DNA of 6,994 nt, from NCBI GenBank assembly GCA_905207515.1, contig CAJLLK010000044.1, positions 1 through 6,994 on the forward strand, given 5' to 3'. Below the pieces are notes generated by a model. The model searched no databases and had not been told where the DNA came from. It was given only the letters and a program-made list of their open reading frames with translations. Positions 1 through 4,188 of this stretch are shown piece by piece; position 1 is the first letter of the stretch; the number at the start of each line of letters is the position of its first letter. Origin of the DNA: an uncultured Christensenella sp. (GTDB taxonomy: Bacteria > Bacillota > Clostridia > Christensenellales > UBA1242). The position numbers and the translations under genes were made by a program.

Positions 1-1
1 A

Positions 2-55
2 GCTTTTGTTTATTTCAACAACGCTTCTGAAAAATTGCCGTCAAAAGCTGCTTAA
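2..55 (+). CDS. C-terminal tail of a probable DUF72 (YecE-like) protein, cut by window edge
   Basis: An open frame entering from the left edge encodes 17 residues ending in a TAA at 53-55. The tail reads AFVYFNNASEKLPSKAA. The pattern 'aromatic-V-Y-aromatic-F-N-N, small residues, basic residue, A' resembles the conserved C-terminal strand and helix of DUF72/YecE TIM-barrel proteins, where a (V/A)Y(V/I)(Y/F)FNN segment is followed by a short helix containing N/K-A. The DUF72 family has no firmly established biochemical role. A terminator follows within 10 bp, which supports this being a genuine gene end. The call rests on a very short segment and could be wrong. Confidence 0.5.
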   Translation, partial: AFVYFNNASEKLPSKAA

Positions 56-64
56 AATCATTCT

Positions 65-89
65 ACCGCTTGACTTAAAGCGGTTTTTT
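65..89 (+). terminator. Intrinsic terminator of the upstream gene
   Basis: A 7-bp perfect stem, ACCGCTT (65-71) with AAGCGGT (78-84), closes a 6-nt loop and runs into a T tract (84-89). It lies 9 bp after the stop at 53-55, as expected for rho-independent termination. The same bases carry the -35 box of the next gene's promoter. Confidence 0.85.
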
Positions 90-98
90 GTTTATTAT
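70..98 (+). promoter_or_regulatory. Sigma-A-type promoter for the zinc-ribbon/TM2-mnmA operon
   Basis: TTGACT at 70-75 and TATTAT at 93-98 are separated by exactly 17 bp. The predicted start is about base 105, between the adjacent in-frame ATG codons at 103 and 106. The -35 box spans the 5' arm and loop of the terminator at 65-89, and the spacer contains its T tract. This leaves essentially no untranslated leader. Confidence 0.7.
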
Positions 99-105
99 AA
101 ATATG

Positions 106-585
106 ATGAAAATTGGAAAGCAAAAAACTTACAAAATTTGCCCTAGATGCGGGAATAAATGTCTTTTGGCTCAACAACAATGTGAAGAGTGTGGCCTGCT
201 TTTTTCTCGCATGCAATTTGCTTCAAACAAAGCGGCAAAAAAGAAACTTTTGCATTTCGACAACGACTATATCATTTACACAAACCAACTGCCAAAAGAT
301 GTGAGTTATATCAAGCTTCTGCTTTACACAATTTTTTTTGGAATTATGGGCGGACATTATTATTACGTCGGAAAATATATCAAAGGCGGACTGATGACGG
401 CTTCGTTTGTCTATCTGATTTTCTGCACGGTTTTCAATGCGCAAATCATTGAATATTTGGAAAGTTATTATCTGTTTTTTCCAATCGGTGTCGCGGCACT
501 CGCTTGGATAATAAGTTTGGCTTTTGTTGTTATGAAAAAGTTTAAAGTGCCGGTCATTGTGGAACTGGAAGGAGAAAAATCATGA
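106..585 (+). CDS. Zinc-ribbon and TM2-domain membrane protein
   Basis: A small inner-membrane protein of unknown function (159 aa from ATG 106). Residues 12-29 hold a zinc-ribbon-like pair of knuckles (CPRCG at 12-16, CEECG at 26-30, plus C19), probably cytoplasmic. A polar linker follows, then a TM2-type unit: a hydrophobic helix from about residue 69 with the family signature GGHYYYVGKY at 82-91, and a second helix. A further membrane helix lies at about 124-146, with a short polar tail. The frame also opens at TTG 88 and ATG 103, but TTG 88 lies inside the terminator T tract and upstream of the promoter -10, so it cannot be the start. No Shine-Dalgarno sequence precedes 103 or 106, and the predicted transcript starts at about 105, so a leaderless message is likely. 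The gene overlaps mnmA by ATGA, implying co-transcription and translational coupling. TM2 domains do not by themselves reveal a substrate. Confidence 0.82.
   Translation: MKIGKQKTYKICPRCGNKCLLAQQQCEECGLLFSRMQFASNKAAKKKLLHFDNDYIIYTNQLPKDVSYIKLLLYTIFFGIMGGHYYYVGKYIKGGLMTASFVYLIFCTVFNAQIIEYLESYYLFFPIGVAALAWIISLAFVVMKKFKVPVIVELEGEKS
569..574 (+). promoter_or_regulatory. Ribosome binding site of mnmA
   Basis: AAGGAG lies 7 nt before ATG 582, inside the last codons of the TM2 gene. It fixes the mnmA start and shows that mnmA can be translated from the upstream gene's mRNA. Confidence 0.85.
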
Positions 586-1652
586 GAGTTGTTGTGGGAA
601 TTTCTGGCGGTGTTGACTCAAGTGTCGCAGCTTATCTTTTGAAAAAACAGGGGCATGAAGTCATCGGGCTTTTTATGATAAATTGGGACGAAAAAGACGG
701 TCAGTGCACTGCTGAAGAAGACTATGAAGATGTCAAGCGCGTCTGTGCAAAGATTGGAATTCCTTATTTTTCTGTGAACTATGCAAAAGAATATTACGAC
801 CGCGTTTTTAAATATTTTCTTGAAGAATATAAGGCGGGCAGAACGCCAAATCCAGACGTTTTGTGCAATCGCGAAATAAAATTTGGTCCATTTTTGGAAA
901 AAGCCAGACAGCTTGGCGCTGACATGATTGCAACAGGTCATTATGCAAAGTCTTTTTCTAAAGACGGCAAAACTTTTCTTGCCAAGGCGAAAGACTTAAA
1001 CAAAGACCAGTCTTATTTTTTGAACCAACTGTCTCAAGAACAACTTTCGTCGGTCATTTTTCCGCTTGCAGACCTTGAAAAACCGCAAGTGCGAGAGATA
1101 GCCAAAGAGCTTGGGCTTTCAACAGCTGAGAAAAAAGATTCCACAGGCATCTGCTTCATTGGAGAGCGAAATTTCAAAAAGTTTTTGAAGCAATACCTTC
1201 CTGCACAACCTGGAAACATCTGCACGCTGGATGGAACAGTTGTCGGCAAACATGATGGGCTGATGTATTACACCATTGGGCAGCGCAGGGGGCTGAACCT
1301 GGGCGGCTTGCACGATGGAAACGGCGGAAGATGGTTTGTTTTGAAAAAAGATTTGCAAAACAACATTCTTTATGTCAGCCAGGGCGAGTGTGAAGAATTG
1401 TTTTCAAGCGGGCTTTTTGCCGACACATTTAATTGGATACCTGAGCGACCAAAAGAAACCGAATTTGATTGCTTTGCAAAGTTTAGATATCGCCAGCCAG
1501 ACCAAAAAGTGCATGTGACGGTTTTGGACGACACGCATATCAAGGTGGATTTTGCACAAAAACAACGTGCAATCACTGAAGGGCAATTTGTTGTGCTTTA
1601 CACGCAAGACGGAATTTGTTTGGGTGGCGGAATCATTGACAAAAAGTTTTGA
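582..1652 (+). CDS. mnmA: tRNA-specific 2-thiouridylase MnmA
   Basis: Cytoplasmic enzyme that uses ATP and a persulfide sulfur donor to thiolate U34 at C2 in tRNA Lys, Glu and Gln (family knowledge). The 356-aa protein has normal family length. Visible motifs are the PP-loop SGGVDSS at 8-14 for ATP adenylation, TPNPDVLCN at 88-96 with catalytic Cys95, TGHYA at 118-122, DQSYFL at 142-147, and STGICFIGERNF at 187-198 carrying the second catalytic Cys191. These two cysteines match the nucleophile/persulfide pair (C102/C199 in E. coli numbering). IGQRRGL at 232-238 and the C-terminal beta-barrel region (about 285-352) are present. The start has a strong Shine-Dalgarno and overlaps the TM2 gene stop by 4 bp. 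No clear terminator follows; a strong promoter begins within the last codons and points downstream. The substrate tRNAs do not include the tRNA-Ser found downstream. Confidence 0.97.
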   Translation: MRVVVGISGGVDSSVAAYLLKKQGHEVIGLFMINWDEKDGQCTAEEDYEDVKRVCAKIGIPYFSVNYAKEYYDRVFKYFLEEYKAGRTPNPDVLCNREIKFGPFLEKARQLGADMIATGHYAKSFSKDGKTFLAKAKDLNKDQSYFLNQLSQEQLSSVIFPLADLEKPQVREIAKELGLSTAEKKDSTGICFIGERNFKKFLKQYLPAQPGNICTLDGTVVGKHDGLMYYTIGQRRGLNLGGLHDGNGGRWFVLKKDLQNNILYVSQGECEELFSSGLFADTFNWIPERPKETEFDCFAKFRYRQPDQKVHVTVLDDTHIKVDFAQKQRAITEGQFVVLYTQDGICLGGGIIDKKF

Positions 1653-1664
1653 TTGTTGTAAAAT
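1636..1664 (+). promoter_or_regulatory. Strong sigma-A-type promoter at the 3' end of mnmA
   Basis: TTGACA (1636-1641), a perfect -35 consensus, is followed after exactly 17 bp by TAAAAT (1659-1664). The predicted start is about base 1671. No protein gene follows on this strand for more than 1.6 kb, so the promoter most likely drives RNA: the structured element ending near 1820 and, by read-through, possibly tRNA-Ser. The -35 is within mnmA codons for I-D-K, so chance resemblance cannot be excluded. Confidence 0.6.
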
Positions 1665-1677
1665 TTAACCAATTCCA

Positions 1678-1708
1678 CCATTTTTGGGGAAAAGGAGTGA
1701 CCAAGCGT
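1678..1708 (+). repeat. 31-bp direct repeat, copy 1
   Basis: Begins CCATTTTTGGGG and ends AAGCGT. It matches copy 2 at 1845-1875 in 30 of 31 positions; the only difference is C at 1702 against G at 1869. The copies start 167 bp apart, flanking the folded core of the candidate RNA. Confidence 0.85.
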
Positions 1709-1768
1709 TTTTAAATGTGTAAAAAATTTTAAATTTCCCTACATTGGAGGGAGATTGGGACGGGGAAC

Positions 1769-1820
1769 CAAAAGTCTAGGCATTAGGCTTTGCCGTGTGC
1801 CGTAAAGAACTTTTGTTTTT
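1769..1820 (+). terminator. Branched hairpin with T tract, possible terminator of the candidate ncRNA
   Basis: CAAAAGT (1769-1775) pairs with ACTTTTG (1809-1815). Inside it, GGCA (1779-1782) pairs with TGCC (1798-1801), and GGC (1786-1788) with GCC (1792-1794) around a TTT loop. TTTTT follows at 1816-1820. The internal loops make this less compact than an ordinary terminator, so it may be a functional RNA fold rather than only a stop signal. Confidence 0.5.
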
Positions 1821-1829
1821 ATTGGGGTG

Positions 1830-1856
1830 CCCCGAAAATGCTTGCCATTTTTGGGG
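1830..1856. repeat. Strong inverted repeat (hairpin) overlapping repeat copy 2
   Basis: CCCCGAAAATG (1830-1840) and CATTTTTGGGG (1846-1856) form an 11-bp stem with one G-T pair and a 5-nt loop. GGGG at 1824-1827 can compete for the CCCC arm via GGGGTGCCCC. No T tract follows, so it is not an intrinsic terminator. Only the right arm belongs to the 31-bp repeat; copy 1 lacks the left arm. Confidence 0.75.
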
Positions 1857-1875
1857 AAAAGGAGTGACGAAGCGT
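1845..1875 (+). repeat. 31-bp direct repeat, copy 2
   Basis: 30 of 31 bases match copy 1 at 1678-1708. Downstream of this copy the sequence continues with further self-complementary segments: GTGAC (1864-1868) with GTCAC (1917-1921), GCGCT (1883-1887) with AGCGC (1910-1914), and GCTTGC (1885-1890) with GCAAGC (1896-1901). This suggests that the copy is the start of a longer structured repeat running up to the tRNA. Confidence 0.85.
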
Positions 1876-1928
1876 CGGTCGAGCGCTTGCGAAAAGCAAG
1901 CCGAGTTTTAGCGCAGGTCACGACGTAT

Positions 1929-2018
1929 GCAGAGATGTCCGAGTGGTTTAAGGTGCAGCCCTGGAAAGGCTGTGTGCGAGAAATCGCACCAAGAGTTCGA
2001 ATCTCTTTCTCTGCGCCA
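1929..2018 (+). tRNA. tRNA-Ser(GGA), CCA encoded
   Basis: A class II tRNA reading UCC/UCU. The acceptor stem is GCAGAGA (1929-1935) with TCTCTGC (2008-2014), discriminator G2015, and an encoded CCA (2016-2018). The anticodon stem CAGCC (1956-1960)/GGCTG (1968-1972) closes the loop CTGGAAA with anticodon GGA at 1963-1965. A long variable arm (about 1973-1990, with internal TGCGA/TCGCA pairing) is typical of tRNA-Ser. The T arm is AAGAG/CTCTT around TTCGAAT. The total of 90 nt is normal. No good promoter lies within 100 bp upstream; it may be transcribed from 1636-1664 by read-through. Confidence 0.97.
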
Positions 2019-2041
2019 AATAAAATAAAGTATGACACCAC

Positions 2042-2172
2042 TTTGTCATTTCGAGTGCCTTATTGTCATTCTGAGCCAGCCGTCAGGCTGTGTCGAAGAA
2101 TCTCAAGAGATGTTTCGACTCCATTTCATTCCGCTCAACATGACAATATGTGGCGAAGTGGAGAAATCTCAC
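2042..2172. repeat. Possible second repeat interrupted by the 88-bp palindrome
   Basis: TTTGTCATTTCGAGTG (2042-2057) and GCGAAGTGGAGAAATCTC (2153-2170) look like the two halves of a GTCATTTCGAG...GAGAAATCTC repeat of the same general type, separated by the 88-bp palindrome. The right half runs into the stop codon of the minus-strand glycosyltransferase. The nested arrangement is inferred from resemblance and is not proven from one locus. Confidence 0.45.
2061..2148. repeat. Palindromic REP/MITE-like element of 88 bp
   Basis: The ends TATTGTCATTCTGAGC (2061-2076) and GCTCAACATGACAATA (2133-2148) are inverted copies with two mismatches. In the middle, GTCGAA (2092-2097) pairs with TTCGAC (2114-2119) and ATCTC (2100-2104) with GAGAT (2107-2111). 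A side hairpin CAGCC-GTCA-GGCTG occupies 2077-2090. The GTCATTCTGAGC...TCGAAGAATCTC pattern resembles non-coding repeats dispersed in many bacterial genomes (recollection, not a search). It encodes no protein, so any movement would need an enzyme supplied in trans. Confidence 0.75.
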
Positions 2173-3221
2173 TTAAAAAATTTGTCGTTATACAAGACTG
2201 ACGGGTGGGTTGGTCTGATTTCTTTTGCTTTGAAATGATGTTGCTTTGCAAGTTCAAAATTTTTTGTCTGATAATAGAGACGTGTCAGCTCGATGTGTGG
2301 AATTATGTCCGAAAAATCTTCTCGAACAAAGCCGTTGGTCTGTTTTTTGCAAAGAAGAGCGCTGTTAAACCAAAAAATGGCGGTTTCTGACTTGTTTAGA
2401 TTGTCAAAAATGTAGCCAATTCGGCAACAAACTTCTGCTGTTGGCTCATGAGTTTTCAAAGCGTCAAACAGAGTGTTTAATCCGTTTTGATAATCTTTTT
2501 TTATCTCATAACAATCACAAAGCATAATGTGGGCGCCCAAATTGTCGGCTTCGTAGGTGTTTGGAATTTTCAAAAATTTCTTCAAGTTTTTTATGGCAGA
2601 AAAGTAATAGCCGTTGTAATAAAGTTCGCGCGCATAATAATAAGTTTCTCGCGCATTGAATTTTACCTTTCTTTTTAAGGCTTTTTGATAGAGTTTTAAA
2701 TTTCGTTTTGGGTCATGAGAGTCTAATTTTCTGTGCTCAATTGTGATGTCGCAATATTCCACCTTTCCGCTCGGAGAAATTGCTTCATGAACAAATCCTT
2801 CCCACTTGAAATTTTTCGAACGCTTCAAGAGCCTTTCGCGGTAAAACACAAGATATGGGTGGTCATCTTTGTCGAAACCAGTGGCATATTTAAACATATA
2901 AACATCGGCGTTGGAATTTATTTTTTTGAGCATGATGATTTGGTTGATGTTTTCTTGCGAAACAAAGTCGTCAGCGTCCAGCCACATTTGATAGTCACAA
3001 GTGGCTTTTTCAAAGGCAAAATTTCGTGCTTTTGAAAAATCGTCCACCCATTCAAAATCGAAAATTTTGTCGGTGAAACTTTTTGCAATTTCCTTTGTCT
3101 TGTCAGTCGACCCTGTGTCCACCACGATGATCTCGTCAGCAAATTTTTTGGCACACTTCAAAATTCGCGCCAAGACTTTTTCTTCATTTTTGACAATCAT
3201 GCAAACACTTATTGAAAACAT
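2169..3221 (-). CDS. Family 2 glycosyltransferase with TPR-like C-terminal half
   Basis: A probable cytoplasmic GT-A-fold transferase that moves a sugar from a nucleotide donor; the acceptor is unknown. In the 350-aa product, residues 1-150 carry the GT2 hallmarks: VCMIVKNEE (6-14), VVDTGSTD (33-40), and the metal-binding DADD (82-85) after MWL, plus the WEGFVHE segment (140-146) characteristic of this TPR-linked subgroup. There is no signal peptide or membrane helix. Residues about 190-338 form four helix-pair repeats resembling TPRs, which probably bind a protein or help dimerisation. The layout is like SunS-type and related GT2-TPR enzymes, but no small peptide substrate or peptide exporter is nearby, so S-glycosylation should not be assumed. 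The start ATG at 3221 has AAGGA 7 nt upstream. The TGA stop (2169-2171) lies in repeat sequence, so the final residues may have been shaped by a repeat insertion. It stands alone, divergent from the ADP-ribosylglycohydrolase gene. Confidence 0.9.
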   Translation of the reverse strand: MFSISVCMIVKNEEKVLARILKCAKKFADEIIVVDTGSTDKTKEIAKSFTDKIFDFEWVDDFSKARNFAFEKATCDYQMWLDADDFVSQENINQIIMLKKINSNADVYMFKYATGFDKDDHPYLVFYRERLLKRSKNFKWEGFVHEAISPSGKVEYCDITIEHRKLDSHDPKRNLKLYQKALKRKVKFNARETYYYARELYYNGYYFSAIKNLKKFLKIPNTYEADNLGAHIMLCDCYEIKKDYQNGLNTLFDALKTHEPTAEVCCRIGYIFDNLNKSETAIFWFNSALLCKKQTNGFVREDFSDIIPHIELTRLYYQTKNFELAKQHHFKAKEIRPTHPSVLYNDKFFK

Positions 3222-3228
3222 AAAAAAA

Positions 3229-3233
3229 TCCTT
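3229..3233 (-). promoter_or_regulatory. Ribosome binding site of the glycosyltransferase gene
   Basis: On the minus strand AAGGA is followed by seven T residues and then ATG (3221-3219). It supports this start. Confidence 0.65.
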
Positions 3234-3279
3234 TTTATTTTTTTATGAGAAAATTTTAGAAATGTTTCAGTTATTTGTT

Positions 3280-3307
3280 TTGATAAATGATGATTTTTTT
3301 ATATAAT
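3280..3307 (+). promoter_or_regulatory. Promoter of the ADP-ribosylglycohydrolase gene
   Basis: TTGATA (3280-3285) and a perfect TATAAT (3302-3307) are separated by 16 bp. The expected start point is base 3314, which is the A of the ATG of the conserved MLGAIIGDIAGS start, indicating a leaderless transcript. The longer in-frame ATG at 3287 lies inside the promoter spacer. Confidence 0.75.
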
Positions 3308-3313
3308 TATCCT

Positions 3314-4135
3314 ATGTTGGGAGCGATAATCGGAGATATTGCAGGTTCAGTTTACGAATTTTGCAACATAAAAACAAAGGATTTCAATCTTTTTTCAGAA
3401 GATTGTTTTTTCACTGATGACACAGTTTTGACATGTGCTGTTGCAAGGGCTTGTTTATGTTGTCACGGAAATTACAAAAATTTGGGACATGAAGCGAAAG
3501 AAAAACTTGTCGAATTTGGCAAGTGTTATCCGCCAAATGGCAAAATCGGCTATGGTCAAAAGTTTTTAGATTGGCTGGAAAATCCAGTTCCGCAAAATAG
3601 TTGGGGAAATGGTGCAGCAATGCGAGTTTCGCCAGTTGCTTATTTTGCTAGCTCTGAAGAAGAAGTCATAAAGTTTTCAAATGCAGTCACAGAAATCAGC
3701 CACAATCACAAAGAGGCTTTGAAAGGTGCTTCAGCGACGGCACTTTGTGTTTATCTTGCTTTGAAAGGTCAAAGCAAAGAAAAAATAAAAAACAGAATTG
3801 AAAGAGATTTTTATTCGTTAAATTTTGACTATGATGATTTAGTAAAAAATTATACATATCATGTTGGTTGCAAAAACACAGTTCCGCAAGCGATATATTG
3901 TTTTTTGATTTCAAATTCGTTTGAAGACGCCATCAAAACAGCTGTTTCTATTGGTGGAGATAGCGACACTTTGGCAGCTATAACTGGTGCAATTGCTGAA
4001 GCGTTTTATGGCGTGCCAAAAAACATTGAAAATGCAACAAAAAAGTTTTTAGATGAAAATTTGATTGAAACCTTGCACCAGTTTAAACAATCAAAATTCA
4101 ATCACTTTTCAAGTGAAAAACAAAAAAATGCGTAA
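3314..4135 (+). CDS. ADP-ribosylglycohydrolase family protein (ARH/DraG-like)
   Basis: A predicted cytoplasmic hydrolase that removes ADP-ribose from proteins, nucleic acids or small molecules using two Mg2+ ions (family knowledge; the substrate here is unknown). Counting from ATG 3314, the 273-aa protein starts with MLGAIIGDIAGSVYEF, the usual family N-terminus. It contains the metal-binding FTDDT (33-37), GNGAAMRVSPVA (98-109), the SHNH segment (129-132), and the second metal motif GGDSDT (214-219) followed by the conserved AAITGAIAEA helix. All expected metal ligands are present, so it should be active. The frame extends upstream to ATG 3287, but those nine extra residues overlap the promoter and are not family-like. 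There is no Shine-Dalgarno; the promoter spacing predicts a leaderless mRNA. No ADP-ribosyltransferase or macrodomain gene is nearby. The C-terminal 15 residues are polar and probably disordered. Confidence 0.93.
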   Translation: MLGAIIGDIAGSVYEFCNIKTKDFNLFSEDCFFTDDTVLTCAVARACLCCHGNYKNLGHEAKEKLVEFGKCYPPNGKIGYGQKFLDWLENPVPQNSWGNGAAMRVSPVAYFASSEEEVIKFSNAVTEISHNHKEALKGASATALCVYLALKGQSKEKIKNRIERDFYSLNFDYDDLVKNYTYHVGCKNTVPQAIYCFLISNSFEDAIKTAVSIGGDSDTLAAITGAIAEAFYGVPKNIENATKKFLDENLIETLHQFKQSKFNHFSSEKQKNA

Positions 4136-4142
4136 AATCATT

Positions 4143-4170
4143 TTGAAAGTCAAAAAATTTTTGTTATACT
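4143..4170 (+). promoter_or_regulatory. Promoter of the degV-family gene
   Basis: TTGAAA (4143-4148), a 16-bp spacer, and TATACT (4165-4170) preceded by an extended TG (4162-4163). The start is expected near 4177, giving a 12-nt leader that contains the ribosome binding site. The -35 begins only 7 bp after the preceding stop codon, and no convincing terminator separates the genes. Confidence 0.72.
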
Positions 4171-4188
4171 CTTTCAAGCGAGGGACTT

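Larger units (their letters stand above)
1671..1820 (+). ncRNA. Candidate small structured RNA, family not recognised
   Basis: The predicted transcript starts about 1671 (promoter 1636-1664) and ends at the T tract 1816-1820, giving about 150 nt. Its 3' half looks folded. TCCCT (1736-1740) can pair with AGGGA (1748-1752), or alternatively TTCCC (1735-1739) with GGGAA (1763-1767). A branched 3' hairpin spans 1769-1815. The G-rich segment 1747-1769 and the internal loops have low AT content compared with the flanks, suggesting constraint. There is no credible ORF. A long Firmicutes RNA such as raiA would be the first known family to test, but I cannot claim a match. The 5' part contains a copy of a 31-bp repeat, so the segment could instead be part of a dispersed repeat. 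Confidence 0.4.

Noticed and set aside
88..105. Longer start (TTG 88 or ATG 103) for the TM2 protein
   Set aside because: TTG 88 lies within the terminator T tract and before the -10 box, so it would not be in the mRNA. ATG 103 is two bases before the predicted start of transcription and is less likely than ATG 106, though it cannot be fully excluded.
1678..1875. CRISPR array
   Set aside because: Only two repeats with a 136-bp gap and no regular spacers or cas genes.
582..2018. Functional pairing of MnmA with the downstream tRNA
   Set aside because: MnmA thiolates tRNA Lys, Glu and Gln, whereas this is tRNA-Ser with G at position 34, which cannot be a substrate.
1739..2041. 100-codon minus-strand ORF across the intergenic region and tRNA-Ser
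   Set aside because: Its central residues are simply the antisense of tRNA-Ser, and the rest is repeat and hairpin DNA. It has no family resemblance and is a typical spurious ORF.
1827..2201. 124-codon plus-strand ORF across the repeat, tRNA and palindrome
   Set aside because: It reads through a complete tRNA gene and two repeat elements and overlaps the end of the glycosyltransferase gene. No protein would be constrained this way.
3242..3270. Minus-strand promoter for the glycosyltransferase (CTGAAA-17-CATAAA)
   Set aside because: Both boxes match consensus at only about four of six bases, and the predicted leader would begin at the ribosome binding site. Too weak to annotate in such AT-rich DNA.
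3287..3313. Nine-residue N-terminal extension of the ADP-ribosylglycohydrolase
   Set aside because: It lies inside the promoter (spacer and -10) and is not family-like; the conserved protein starts at ATG 3314.
4141..4160. TTTTGA-AAG-TCAAAA hairpin as a terminator after the ADP-ribosylglycohydrolase gene
   Set aside because: The stem has mostly A-T pairs, a 3-nt loop, and no immediate T tract; it overlaps a better-supported promoter.
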